This document shows positions 1 to 7,632 of a DNA stretch of 12,860 nucleotides, in pieces (position 1 is the stretch's first letter; every line of letters begins with the position of its first letter). This stretch comes from DAHUXT01 sp036378295 (GTDB lineage: Bacteria; Chloroflexota; Ktedonobacteria; Ktedonobacterales; JADMIN01). The notes below the pieces were generated by a model. It worked only from the letters and a program-made list of their open reading frames with translations. It searched no databases and was not told the DNA's origin. Position numbers and translations under genes: made by a program. The stretch lies in NCBI GenBank assembly GCA_036378295.1, contig DASUWS010000222.1, positions 1-12,860 of the forward strand, in the 5' to 3' direction.

Positions 1-39
1 GGCCCTGAAGCGAGCGGCCATACTATTTGGCATCTCTGG

Positions 40-68
40 TTGCCCAGTATGGTGCTGGCTGTTACAAT
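40..68 (+). promoter_or_regulatory. sigma70-type promoter for the membrane protein gene
   Basis: TTGCCC (40-45) and TACAAT (63-68) are separated by 17 bases. A TG at 60-61 makes this an extended -10 element. Transcription would start near 75, leaving a leader of about 88 nt before the chosen ATG at 163. The prediction comes from consensus matching only. Confidence 0.6.
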
Positions 69-162
69 GCGGTGGCAAGCGTCGTCTGTGCGGTAGGGAA
101 TTGGCGCGACCCCCATTATGCGGGCGGTCATCGTCGGGCAATCGGTGAGGAGGAGCAGAGCT

Positions 163-2064
163 ATGCAGGTGGAGGGTTCGGGTGGACCGCAGGCAGCGCG
201 CACGTCGCGGGCGTCACATGTTTCAGGCGGTCCGGGCCGACAGAGTGGCGCTCCAGCACCTGATCCGCAGCCAGCATTTGACCGGGGCCGTCTCGGGCTG
301 CCTGATCTCGGGGCCAACGCTCCACGGATGACACCACGCGTTGCTCCGCCTGATCAGCCGCATTCGCTTGGGGTCGCCAGCCAAATCGCGCAGGCCCACA
401 CAGCCGCACCGCTCCCTCCGGGATCGCTCACCAGCGGGCCGCTCGGCATACCGCAACGGGTGCCTACCATCACGCAGAAGATGCGGGCGATGGCGCCGCC
501 AGATATTGCGGGGCAGACCATTGAAGAGCAGAAGATGCTGGCAAACGAGCTGCTTACGCTTCCCGAAGCGCTTGAGACAAGCGGGCTCGCGAAAACGCAC
601 GGGCCGAGCTATGTCGCGGCGACCCACGCCTATGTCGACCTGGCAGATGAGACCTGGATTGACATCGCCGAGGAACGGCTGGAGCAGAGCGGCGGCGAGC
701 AGCCCTATCGTCAGGCGGCAATCGCCATCGCGCGGCGTGTGATGCGGATGCGCAACGAGAGCCAGCTTGCCGCCGAGAATACCCAGTTTCCTCTGCCCCG
801 CAAGCGCCCATTCTTCTGGCGGCGGCGGACACGGATGCTGCGTGACGCGCTGCTCGACTGGCAATCTCATCTCAGCTCGCCCGCCAACCCGCGCAAGACG
901 GGAAGAGCGCTGGCGCGGATGCGCGGGGCTACGGCTCTCGCGGAGGCGAGCGATTTCGAGTTGTTGCTTCAAGTCCTCTTTCCAGCCGTCGTCGGTGATG
1001 CGGTGATGGTGCTCTGGCTCGGCTTCGTCGTCTCGCTGATTGGCGTGCTGGTGCAGGGCGAGATGGAGACGGTTGGCACGCTGGTGCTTGCCGCCGTAGC
1101 GACGCTGGCGGTGCGGGTGGCGCTCTCGCTGCTCATGCGGCGCGGTCCGGCCCGTCTGGATCATCTGTTTGCCCTCTCGGTCTTTTCGGCGCTCCGCTCG
1201 CCACGTGCTGGCAAGCCCGGTTCTTCCATCATCGCGGTGCTGCTCCGCGCCTGGGGCATCTTTATCACGACTGCCGGGCTACTGGGGATGCTGGCCGCCC
1301 TGGTCTATAGCATCTGGCAGCTTGTCGAGCAGTCTATCACGGCACCAGATGCGGCTCTTGGCTGGATCGCGCTGGTGGGTAGTCTGATCGCCCGCGCGAC
1401 GCTCCTCCCGACGCTCGTTGGGCTTGCCGCGATTGGCGTGCTGGCCTTGCCGCTGCTGCTGATCTCCGCTGTACGATTCGCCGCTGAGCTGAGTGGCAAT
1501 ATCGCCTGGGTGCCTGCTGCCCGCCGCTACGCGCTGGCTCCGGCCTTCCATGTGCTGGCGTTCATTGCCGCTGGCGTGGTGGCGGCGCTGGCCGTTCTCG
1601 CGCCAGAGACAGGCTTGGGCAATGTCGTTCTAGCTCGGGTATCCGCCGGCTCAGTGACGCAAGCAATCTCCCTGCAGACGCTGGCACTCTTCATCCTACC
1701 AGCACTGGTGCTGTTGATTGGTCTGGATATTCCCTATCGCGTTGGCATCACTCGCTGGCGGAGGAACTGGCTGCGCGAATTGACGACGCGCCGGACCGAT
1801 ATCGATGCTCATGTGCGGCGACTCGCGGCGGCAGACCCTGAAACCGGCATGCAGAACACCAGCGAAGAAAATCTGCGCGCCATGCAGTACGATATGGTGC
1901 TGTTGCAGTTCTATACCACCCACACTGAAGAGACGCGCCGCGTTCCGAGCGCGCCGTACAACTGGATTGCGGGCATCGGTGTCGTGTTGGTGCTGGTGGT
2001 GGTGGCGCTGCTGGTGGATGGGCTTGCCCAGCAGATTGCCCACCTGCTGTTCAACGTCGGGTAG
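163..2064 (+). CDS. multi-pass membrane protein of unknown family, 633 aa
   Basis: I do not recognise a family. I chose ATG 163 because GAGGAGGAG lies just upstream at about 8 nt; an in-frame ATG at 118 has no ribosome binding site. Residues 1-115 are rich in Pro, Gly and Ala and look disordered. Residues 120-265 look soluble and helical, with a basic patch near 213-225 (RKRPFFWRRR) that may sit at the membrane surface. About eight hydrophobic helices follow, near 280-298, 303-325, 359-386, 397-415, 416-438, 457-480, 503-522 and 600-620. A charged loop with many Arg (about 525-595) separates the last helix from the rest. No catalytic motif or signal peptide is evident. The gene stands alone, with its own promoter, and converges on the aldehyde dehydrogenase gene. 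A transporter, channel or scaffold are all possible. Coding status is well supported by length, codon pattern and ribosome binding site; function is unknown. Confidence 0.85.
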   Translation: MQVEGSGGPQAARTSRASHVSGGPGRQSGAPAPDPQPAFDRGRLGLPDLGANAPRMTPRVAPPDQPHSLGVASQIAQAHTAAPLPPGSLTSGPLGIPQRVPTITQKMRAMAPPDIAGQTIEEQKMLANELLTLPEALETSGLAKTHGPSYVAATHAYVDLADETWIDIAEERLEQSGGEQPYRQAAIAIARRVMRMRNESQLAAENTQFPLPRKRPFFWRRRTRMLRDALLDWQSHLSSPANPRKTGRALARMRGATALAEASDFELLLQVLFPAVVGDAVMVLWLGFVVSLIGVLVQGEMETVGTLVLAAVATLAVRVALSLLMRRGPARLDHLFALSVFSALRSPRAGKPGSSIIAVLLRAWGIFITTAGLLGMLAALVYSIWQLVEQSITAPDAALGWIALVGSLIARATLLPTLVGLAAIGVLALPLLLISAVRFAAELSGNIAWVPAARRYALAPAFHVLAFIAAGVVAALAVLAPETGLGNVVLARVSAGSVTQAISLQTLALFILPALVLLIGLDIPYRVGITRWRRNWLRELTTRRTDIDAHVRRLAAADPETGMQNTSEENLRAMQYDMVLLQFYTTHTEETRRVPSAPYNWIAGIGVVLVLVVVALLVDGLAQQIAHLLFNVG

Positions 2065-2077
2065 CGCGGAAGAAGAG

Positions 2078-2102
2078 AGCCGCAGGCTGAAGGCTTGCGG
2101 CT
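2078..2102 (+). terminator. hairpin between convergent genes, possible terminator / REP-like element
   Basis: A 10-bp stem (AGCCGCAGGC paired with GCTTGCGGCT, one G-T wobble) closes a 5-base loop (TGAAG), 13 bases after the stop of the membrane protein gene. Only a weak T-rich stretch (GTTTAGTT, from 2113) follows, so intrinsic termination is not certain. Its loop and right arm resemble a second element at 5051-5070. Confidence 0.5.
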
Positions 2103-2164
2103 AACTCTGAACGTTTAGTTCTCTCGCGGATAGCAAGCAAATTCGCTGTCCTGTGAAAGGTCAG

Positions 2165-3673
2165 CTACGCGTCGATCTGCGCCCGCTGGAGATGCCCGCT
2201 GTAGTCGATGTAGATGGCCTTCCACTCGGTGAAGAACTCCAGCGCGCCCAGTCCGGCCTCGCGGTGGCCGTTGCCCGTGCCACGGGTGCCGCCGAACGGC
2301 AGCTGAATCTCCGCGCCAATGGTGCCCGCGTTGATATAGACGATGCCGGTCGTCAGATCGCGCATGGCCGTCTGTGCCGCGTTGATGTCGCGGGTGAAGA
2401 TGCTGCTCGATAGCCCGTAGCGTGTGTTGTTGTTGACGGCGATGGCTTCTTCCAGCGACTCCACCTGGATGATCGAGAGCACCGGGCCGAAAATTTCCTC
2501 CTGCTCCACGCGCATCCCTGGCCGCACATCGGTAAGCAGCGTCGGTGCGTAGAAGTTGCCCCGCGTCAGGTCACCCTCCTCCACTGGCTCGCCGCCGCAG
2601 AGGATACGCACGCCCTCGTCCCGCGCCACGGCCATGTAGCTATGCACGCGGTCGCGCTGGCTCCGGTTGATGAGCGGCCCGACATCGCTCTTCTCGTCGA
2701 GCCCATGGCCCAGCCGCAGGGTCGCGACACGGTCGAGCAGCCGCCGCTCCATCTCGGCGCGGACGCCCTTCTGGACGATCAGGCGGCTACAGGCGGTGCA
2801 GCGCTGGCCAGTCGTGCCAAAGGCGCTCCAGATGATGCCGTCCACCGCCAGATCGAGGTCAGCATCGTCCATCACGATGATGGCGTTCTTGCCGCCGAGC
2901 TCCAGCGTGACGCGCTTGAACTGCCGCGCCGCCTCGACGTTGACCTCGCGCCCGACATCATTCGAGCCAGTGAACGAGATGCCCGCGACATCGGGATGCC
3001 GCACGAGTGGCATGCCCACCTCGGAACCGGTACCACACACGAGATTGAGCACGCCCGGCGGCAGGCCCGCATCGGCAAACACCTGTATCAGCAGCCGCGC
3101 TGAGTTGGGCGTATCGGTCGCGGGTTTGAAGACGATGGTATTCCCGGCGATGAGCGCGGCCATCGTCTTCCAGCTGGGAATGGCGACGGGGAAGTTCCAC
3201 GGCGTGATACAGGCGACCACGCCCAGCGGATCGCGCACGCCATAGGCGGCCTTATTGGGCAGCTCGGAGGGGACGATGCTGCCGAAGAGGCGGCGTCCCT
3301 CGCCCGCCATGTAGAAGGCCATGTCGATGCCTTCCTGCACGTCGCCGCGCGCCTCCACCAGCACCTTACCCATCTCGCGGGTCAGTGCGCGGGCAATCTC
3401 CTCCTTGCGCTCGGCGAGCAACTGGCCCACGCGGAAGAGTATCTCGCCACGCTTCGGCGCGGGAGTCAGCCGCCAGCCGTCGAACGCCTTGCGCGCCGCG
3501 GCCACCGCTCGGTCCACATCCTCGGCGTCGGAGCGCGGGAACCGCCCGATCAGCTCGCCCGTCGCTGGGTCGCGATTCTCGCTGGTCTGGCCGCTCGCCG
3601 CGTCCACCCACTCGCCGCCAATATAGTTCTGGTAGGTCGCTACCTCATCTGTGACGCTCGTATCTGCCGCCAT
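2165..3673 (-). CDS. NAD(P)+-dependent aldehyde dehydrogenase, 502 aa
   Basis: The enzyme oxidises an aldehyde to a carboxylic acid with NAD+ or NADP+ in the cytoplasm. The length is normal for the superfamily and all key residues are present: PWNFP with Asn160, the cofactor-binding VFKPA with Lys183, the FTGS turn at 234-237, general base Glu258 in LELGGKN, nucleophile Cys292 in GQRCTACSR, and EEIFGPV with Glu393. The C-terminal stretch (LPFGGTRGTGNGHREAG) recalls ALDH7-like and semialdehyde dehydrogenases, but the substrate cannot be fixed from sequence. The start is supported by AAAGGAG about 9 nt before the ATG. A -10-like TATCAT (complement of 3708-3713) lies upstream without a clear -35. 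The gene is monocistronic, divergent from the rhomboid gene and convergent with the membrane protein gene, so its neighbours do not identify a pathway. Confidence 0.95.
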   Translation of the reverse strand: MAADTSVTDEVATYQNYIGGEWVDAASGQTSENRDPATGELIGRFPRSDAEDVDRAVAAARKAFDGWRLTPAPKRGEILFRVGQLLAERKEEIARALTREMGKVLVEARGDVQEGIDMAFYMAGEGRRLFGSIVPSELPNKAAYGVRDPLGVVACITPWNFPVAIPSWKTMAALIAGNTIVFKPATDTPNSARLLIQVFADAGLPPGVLNLVCGTGSEVGMPLVRHPDVAGISFTGSNDVGREVNVEAARQFKRVTLELGGKNAIIVMDDADLDLAVDGIIWSAFGTTGQRCTACSRLIVQKGVRAEMERRLLDRVATLRLGHGLDEKSDVGPLINRSQRDRVHSYMAVARDEGVRILCGGEPVEEGDLTRGNFYAPTLLTDVRPGMRVEQEEIFGPVLSIIQVESLEEAIAVNNNTRYGLSSSIFTRDINAAQTAMRDLTTGIVYINAGTIGAEIQLPFGGTRGTGNGHREAGLGALEFFTEWKAIYIDYSGHLQRAQIDA

Positions 3674-3869
3674 TGCCGGATGCTCCTTTGTCTCTGAGGT
3701 CGCTTCGATGATAAGTCACTGACGCCATGCTAGCACATCAGCGCCAGTGCGATCAGAACGGAGTCATTGTGCTTGTGTGGACCGCGAGGCCTCCCGGCAT
3801 ACGTCAGCAAATACAGTTGTGCTGGAGGAAGGGAACCATGGCGCTCATCTCGTTCTTGCGGCATGCATC

Positions 3870-3878
3870 TGGTATCAT
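3870..3878 (+). promoter_or_regulatory. possible extended -10 promoter for the rhomboid gene
   Basis: TGGTATCAT is a good extended -10 element (TG-n-TATCAT). No convincing -35 lies at the proper distance; TTGCGG at 3856-3861 is too close. Transcription from here would begin near 3885, downstream of the in-frame ATG at 3838, which favours the GTG start at 3973. The rest of the 299-base divergent region (3674-3972) shows no other gene; its base composition is lower in GC than the coding regions. Confidence 0.35.
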
Positions 3879-3972
3879 GACGCAGGAATGGGCACATGTT
3901 TCGGCACGATATCTGCGTATTGCCTGCATAACCCGTAAGCTCATCGGTGAGGATATTCTGAAGGAGACCTGT

Positions 3973-4734
3973 GTGATTCCTCTCAGCGACAATCCCGGAT
4001 ACCGGCGGCGGTTTCCGTTCGTCAACTATGCGCTAATCCTCATCAACGTGGCCGTCTTCGTCGCCGAGCAAGTCTATGGCCAGTGCTTCCAGTTCGCGTA
4101 CTCGACGATCCCTTACGCCATCACGCACAACGCTGAGTTTGCGCTGCAGGGGTGCCCCTACGGGCAGCCACAGCCGGTCTACATTACGCTGCTGACGTCG
4201 ATGTTTCTGCACGCGAATCTGCTGCATATCGCCGGAAACATGCTCTATCTCTGGATCTTTGGTGACAACGTCGAGGACCGGCTCGGCCACTTCGGCTACC
4301 TGATCTTCTACCTTTTTTGCGGTCTGGTCGCTTCTGGCGCGCAGATCTACGTCGACCCCAACTCGCAACTCATCAATTTGGGTGCGAGTGGGGCCATCGC
4401 GGGTGTGCTGGGCGCGTATCTCGTCTTCTATCCCGGCGCGCGGGTGCGCTCGCTGATATTCCTGGGCATCTTCATCACGTTCACGACACTGCCCGCGATA
4501 GTGGTCATCGGGCTGTGGTTCGTGCTGCAGCTCGTGTTGGGTCTGCAGAGCCTCAATCCACACCTGGTCAATAGCGGCGGTGTGGCTTATTTCGCGCATA
4601 TCGGCGGATTCGCCGCCGGGCTGCTCATTGCGCTGGTGCTGCGAGCGTTCGTGCGCGCTCCTGCTCCACAATACAGCAAGACCTATCCCGCCTGGCCACG
4701 ACATCCAGGCTACCGCGACTATCGGGACTACTGA
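3973..4734 (+). CDS. rhomboid family intramembrane serine protease, 253 aa
   Basis: Rhomboids cut transmembrane segments of substrate proteins within the lipid bilayer. The catalytic features are complete: Ser139 in GASG and His209 in AHIGG form the dyad, and H80, H85 and N89 in the HANLLHIAGN segment match the oxyanion-hole residues of GlpG. Hydrophobic helices near 17-33, 69-97, 106-125, 137-153, 160-190 and 205-225 fit a six-helix core. The GTG start follows AAGGAG by 6 nt and gives the family-typical beginning MIPLSDN. An in-frame ATG at 3838 with GGAGGAAGGG upstream would add 45 residues that look neither coding nor rhomboid-like. The C-terminal tail (226-253) is rich in Tyr, Pro and Arg and ends in YRDYRDY, which is unusual and may be an interaction tail. 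The substrate is unknown. Confidence 0.93.
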   Translation: MIPLSDNPGYRRRFPFVNYALILINVAVFVAEQVYGQCFQFAYSTIPYAITHNAEFALQGCPYGQPQPVYITLLTSMFLHANLLHIAGNMLYLWIFGDNVEDRLGHFGYLIFYLFCGLVASGAQIYVDPNSQLINLGASGAIAGVLGAYLVFYPGARVRSLIFLGIFITFTTLPAIVVIGLWFVLQLVLGLQSLNPHLVNSGGVAYFAHIGGFAAGLLIALVLRAFVRAPAPQYSKTYPAWPRHPGYRDYRDY

Positions 4735-4747
4735 CGCTTCCGTTTAA

Positions 4748-4757
4748 CAGGCGCCTG
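4748..4757. repeat. palindrome CAGGCGCCTG, first of a pair
   Basis: This is a perfect 10-bp palindrome 14 bases after the rhomboid stop codon. It overlaps a -35-like TTAACA (4744-4749). Its core AGGCGCCT recurs in GAGGCGCCTC at 4798-4807, with centres exactly 50 bp apart. The arrangement suggests a paired protein-binding site, but no regulator is identified. Confidence 0.4.
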
Positions 4758-4797
4758 GCTGGAATAGGAGAGGGAAGGCATTTCACCATCCATTCAG

Positions 4798-4807
4798 GAG
4801 GCGCCTC
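4798..4807. promoter_or_regulatory. palindrome GAGGCGCCTC overlapping a ribosome binding site
   Basis: This perfect 10-bp palindrome ends at the base before ATG 4808 and shares its first four bases with the AGGAGG ribosome binding site (4796-4801). It could be an operator. At the RNA level the two 10-mers could pair with each other and hide the ribosome binding site. Confidence 0.4.
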
Positions 4808-5026
4808 ATGACAACCGAGAAGAATGTCGGAGAGCGGGCACAGCTCGCGCGGCTGGAGCGAACACTGGACCGCCAGTGGCGCGCCCTGGCGCTGGCTGAG
4901 CAGCGCGGGCAGCCATCCGCCGTCCTGGAGCGGATGTACGCCGCCTACCTGCGCACACTGGACGCCTATATCATCTGCGCGCGGGCACGCGACGGACAGG
5001 ACCCGGCTAGTCGCCTCGCATCGTAA
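4808..5026 (+). CDS. small hypothetical helical protein, 72 aa
   Basis: I do not recognise a family. AGGAGG sits 6 nt before the ATG, an excellent ribosome binding site that argues for a real gene. The protein is rich in Arg, Leu, Ala and Glu. Residues 8-33 and 36-62 look like two helices separated by a Gly-Gln-Pro turn (about 34-36), suggesting a helical hairpin or a short coiled coil. There is no signal peptide or membrane segment and only one Cys (near residue 57). It follows the rhomboid gene by 73 bases on the same strand, so co-transcription is possible. The gap holds two matching palindromes that may give it separate control. Function is unknown. Confidence 0.65.
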   Translation: MTTEKNVGERAQLARLERTLDRQWRALALAEQRGQPSAVLERMYAAYLRTLDAYIICARARDGQDPASRLAS

Positions 5027-5050
5027 GTCGCCACCAGACACCCGTGCGAT

Positions 5051-5070
5051 AGGCTGAAGCCCGCGGCTAA
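5051..5070 (+). repeat. second copy of the REP-like element, left arm degraded
   Basis: AGGCTGAAGCCCGCGGCTAA closely matches the loop and right arm of the hairpin at 2078-2102, with one gap and one or two substitutions. The left arm upstream (TGCGAT) no longer pairs fully. It lies between two convergent genes in the same orientation as the first copy. Nothing else coding is seen in 5027-5150. Confidence 0.4.
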
Positions 5071-5094
5071 TCCCGGTTGTTCGATGATCTCACC

Positions 5095-5143
5095 TGGCTC
5101 ACAGGTCTATTAGCCGAAGCATTTGTGCCGCGAGCCAGTTTTA
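5095..5143 (+). terminator. weak possible terminator after the 72-aa gene
   Basis: TGGCTC (5095-5100) can pair with GAGCCA (5132-5137), extended by CACA/TGTG across a bulge, and is followed by GTTTTA. The loop is long, so this is a weak call. Confidence 0.25.
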
Positions 5144-5150
5144 CTTCATC

Positions 5151-6176
5151 TTACCGCGCGAAGTCCGCCAGCCGCCTGGCAACCTCGCCTGGAGCGTCTT
5201 CCAGCAGCAGATGGCCCGCGTTGGCGATGGTCACCAACTGCGCCCCTGGAATCTCATCGCGAAGCCGCTCACCCAGCACGGGCGGCGTTACCGTATCCTG
5301 CTCGCCCCAGAGCAGCAAGACGGGAATCTGCAGGCTCGCGTTATCGGTCGAGACCGAGTTGACGTAGCTGGGAATCATCAGCCGCACGTGCTGATACAGC
5401 ACATGCTTGCCGACGTCGCTGTTCCACTCATTCACATACGCCGCGATCCGGTCACCCGACAGCTTGGAGACAGCGCCTTTCGGCAGCGTGTTGCGCAAGT
5501 CGTTGAGTACGTCCTGCAGGTTGGCGTGGTGCGGCGCCTCGGGGTCCTGGTGCTTGACCATGTCAGGCAGCGGCCAGTCTGGCGCGAAGGCCGTCTGGAA
5601 GGCATATGAGTTGATCAGCACCAGTTTGGCGACATGCTCGCGGAAGATCCGGTTCGCCAAGACCTGCGCCACCGCGCCACCCAACCCGATACCAACGAGC
5701 GTGATCTCTTGCAGCTTCAGGCCCTCGAAGGCATAGAGCAGCGCATCAGCGTGCCCCCATATGCTCGTGTCCGACGGCCACGGATGATCCGACTGGCCAT
5801 ATCCGAGCATGTCGAAGGCATAGACGGCGTGGCCGGTCGCCGCGAGTTGTGAGATGATGCCCTCCCAGACAAACGCGCCGCCGGGCAGATCGTGCAAGAG
5901 CACTATCGCGCCACGCGGACCAGCCGCCTCGTTCGCGACGACGAAGCTCAGATTGTAGTGGATGCTGACGGCTGTGCCTCGCTGTGTAGAGGTCGCGGGG
6001 GCGCGGGTGGCTGTGTCACGTCGCGGCTGCTCTGGCTCGGGCGCGGGCACGGCTTGCGAGGGCGATTGCGCCTCGGAGACATCCGCGCCTTTGCCGCTGG
6101 CTGTCCTGGGTTGTTCGGCGGGGTGCTGCGGGTTCACCTCGTTCGGCATCTGCTCGCTTTCTGGGGTCTCGCTCAT
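5151..6176 (-). CDS. alpha/beta-hydrolase-fold protein lacking the nucleophile Ser, 341 aa
   Basis: Residues 70-341 carry the alpha/beta-hydrolase fold: the HDLPGG oxyanion loop at 95-100 (His-Gly is commoner), the DMLGYGQSD segment at 122-130, acid Asp294 in WGEQD, and His322 in NAGH. The nucleophile elbow at 162-166 reads G-I-G-L-G, so the catalytic Ser is Gly164 (codon GGG, 5685-5687). Frame and flanking sequence are intact, so this is not a frameshift. Ordinary Ser-dependent hydrolysis should be impossible. A binding or scaffolding role, or other chemistry, is inferred by analogy with NDRG-like proteins. Residues 1-68 are rich in Pro, Glu, Ala and Thr and look disordered, with no signal peptide. 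The gene starts 49 nt after the enolase stop with no promoter seen between, so the two are probably co-transcribed. The ribosome binding site (AGGAAGAGAAG) is poor and rather distant. Confidence 0.88.
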   Translation of the reverse strand: MSETPESEQMPNEVNPQHPAEQPRTASGKGADVSEAQSPSQAVPAPEPEQPRRDTATRAPATSTQRGTAVSIHYNLSFVVANEAAGPRGAIVLLHDLPGGAFVWEGIISQLAATGHAVYAFDMLGYGQSDHPWPSDTSIWGHADALLYAFEGLKLQEITLVGIGLGGAVAQVLANRIFREHVAKLVLINSYAFQTAFAPDWPLPDMVKHQDPEAPHHANLQDVLNDLRNTLPKGAVSKLSGDRIAAYVNEWNSDVGKHVLYQHVRLMIPSYVNSVSTDNASLQIPVLLLWGEQDTVTPPVLGERLRDEIPGAQLVTIANAGHLLLEDAPGEVARRLADFAR

Positions 6177-6225
6177 GAGCTATCTTCTCTTCCTGTTCTT
6201 CAAGGATCTTCCGTTGGTCAGATGA

Positions 6226-7545
6226 TCAGGCGCGGGCGAGCAGCGTGGGCACGTTGAAGAAGGCGGAGAACCCCGCGTAGCGCGCCGCTGGACCGAGCGC
6301 CGACTCGATGGCCATCAGCCGGTTATATTTGGCAACCCGCTCCGAGCGCGCTGGAGCGCCCGTCTTGATCTGGCCAGCGTTCGTGGCAACCGCGAGATCA
6401 GCGATAGTCGTATCTTCGGTCTCGCCGGAGCGATGCGAGATGACAGACGTGTAGCCCGCGTGTGAAGCCATCTGGATAGCGGCCAGTGTCTCGGTCAGTG
6501 TGCCGATCTGGTTCAGCTTGATCAGGATGGAATTGGCCACGCCCTCACGAATGCCGCGCGCCAGCCGCTCGGTGTTGGTGACGAACAGATCATCGCCGAC
6601 CAGTTGCACATGCTTGCCGAGCCGTTGCGTCAACTCTGCCCAGCCAGCCCAGTCGTCTTCGGCCAGCCCGTCTTCGATGGTGACGATCGGATACTCGCCG
6701 ATCCACTGCTCGTACAGACTCACCATCTCACTCGCCGTCAGCGTCCGGCCTTCACGCGCCAGCTCGTACTTGCCATTGTTATAGAACTCGCTGGCAGCGG
6801 GGTCCAGTCCCAGGAAGATATCGCTGCCCGGCTCATAGCCTGCCGCCTCGATTGCCGCGACGATCACCTCCAGCGCGTCGCGATTCGAGCCAAGCGACGG
6901 CGCGAACCCGCCTTCGTCGCCGACATTGGTGTTGAGCTTGCGGTCATGCAACACCTTCTTGAGCGCGTGATAGACCTCGCTGCACCAGCGCACGGCCTCG
7001 GTGAATGACTCCGCGCCCACCGGCAGAATCATGAACTCTTGCAGGTCCGTCGAGTTTTCGGCGTGTTTGCCCCCGTTGAGGATGTTCATCATCGGCACGG
7101 GGAGCACGCGGGCGGACGTTCCGCCGATGTAGCGATAGAGGGGAACGTTGGTGGCTGAGGCTGCGGCGTGGGCCAGCGCCAGCGAGACGCCGAGAATCGC
7201 GTTGGCGCCGAGCGTGCCTTTGTTCTCGGAGCCATCCAGTTCGATCATGCGCTCATCCAGCGCGACCTGATCGAGGGCGTCGAGTCCGGTGAGGGCATCC
7301 TGGATCGCTTCATTGACGTTCTGGACGGCCTTCAAGACGCCCTTGCCGCCGTAGCGCTGTGTATCGCCATCGCGCAGCTCCACCGCCTCATGCGCGCCCG
7401 TGGATGCGCCGGATGGTACAATGGCCGTGCCCGACGCGCCACCCAGCAGCGATACCGTCACCTCCACCGTCGGATTGCCACGCGAATCAAGCACCTCCCG
7501 CCCGGTAATCGCTTCGATGATCGTCTCGTCGCCCACGATTGTCAT
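6226..7545 (-). CDS. eno: enolase (phosphopyruvate hydratase), 439 aa
   Basis: Enolase interconverts 2-phosphoglycerate and phosphoenolpyruvate in glycolysis and gluconeogenesis, in the cytoplasm. Features expected of the active enzyme are present: REVLDSRGNPTVEV at 16-30, the SGAST mobile loop at 45-49, Glu211 in NVGDEGG, Mg2+ ligands Asp248, Glu291 and Asp318, the catalytic base Lys343 in ILIKLNQIGT, SHRSGE at 370-375, and Lys394 in GQIKTGAP. I chose ATG 7545 because GAGGAG lies about 10 nt upstream and the protein then begins in the usual enolase way; an in-frame ATG at 7581 has no ribosome binding site and lies within the hairpin leader. A strong promoter and a structured leader lie upstream. 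The hydrolase-fold gene follows on the same strand, and the kinase gene ends about 10 bases before the enolase -35. Confidence 0.98.
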   Translation of the reverse strand: MTIVGDETIIEAITGREVLDSRGNPTVEVTVSLLGGASGTAIVPSGASTGAHEAVELRDGDTQRYGGKGVLKAVQNVNEAIQDALTGLDALDQVALDERMIELDGSENKGTLGANAILGVSLALAHAAASATNVPLYRYIGGTSARVLPVPMMNILNGGKHAENSTDLQEFMILPVGAESFTEAVRWCSEVYHALKKVLHDRKLNTNVGDEGGFAPSLGSNRDALEVIVAAIEAAGYEPGSDIFLGLDPAASEFYNNGKYELAREGRTLTASEMVSLYEQWIGEYPIVTIEDGLAEDDWAGWAELTQRLGKHVQLVGDDLFVTNTERLARGIREGVANSILIKLNQIGTLTETLAAIQMASHAGYTSVISHRSGETEDTTIADLAVATNAGQIKTGAPARSERVAKYNRLMAIESALGPAARYAGFSAFFNVPTLLARA

Positions 7546-7583
7546 GCCAGTGCTTCTCCTCTCGCGCCGGAATGGGATCATCA

Positions 7584-7621
7584 GTTGTATCGATGAGTCC
7601 CCATTGACTCAAAGATACAAC
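7584..7621 (-). promoter_or_regulatory. hairpin at the 5' end of the enolase leader
   Basis: GTTGTATC and GATACAAC (8 bp, perfect) enclose a second perfect arm pair, GAGTC/GACTC, with a 3x3 internal loop and a 6-base terminal loop. The structure begins about 5 nt after the predicted transcription start. It could protect the mRNA 5' end, act as an operator at DNA level, or control translation. No known riboswitch class is recognised. Confidence 0.5.
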
Positions 7622-7632
7622 GCTCCGCGCGG

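Noticed and set aside
223..1164. Long minus-strand ORF (313 codons)
   Set aside because: It lies wholly inside and antisense to the membrane protein gene, has no good ribosome binding site, and its His/Arg/Gln-rich translation is typical of an antisense shadow in GC-rich DNA.
3838..3972. Upstream in-frame ATG start for the rhomboid gene
   Set aside because: It has a fair ribosome binding site, but the added 45 residues do not look like a rhomboid N-terminus and a likely -10 element lies inside the stretch. GTG 3973 gives the standard beginning.
4033..4704. Minus-strand ORF of 223 codons
   Set aside because: It is antisense to the rhomboid gene, whose catalytic motifs are unmistakable; the His/Glu/Arg-rich shadow has no family features.
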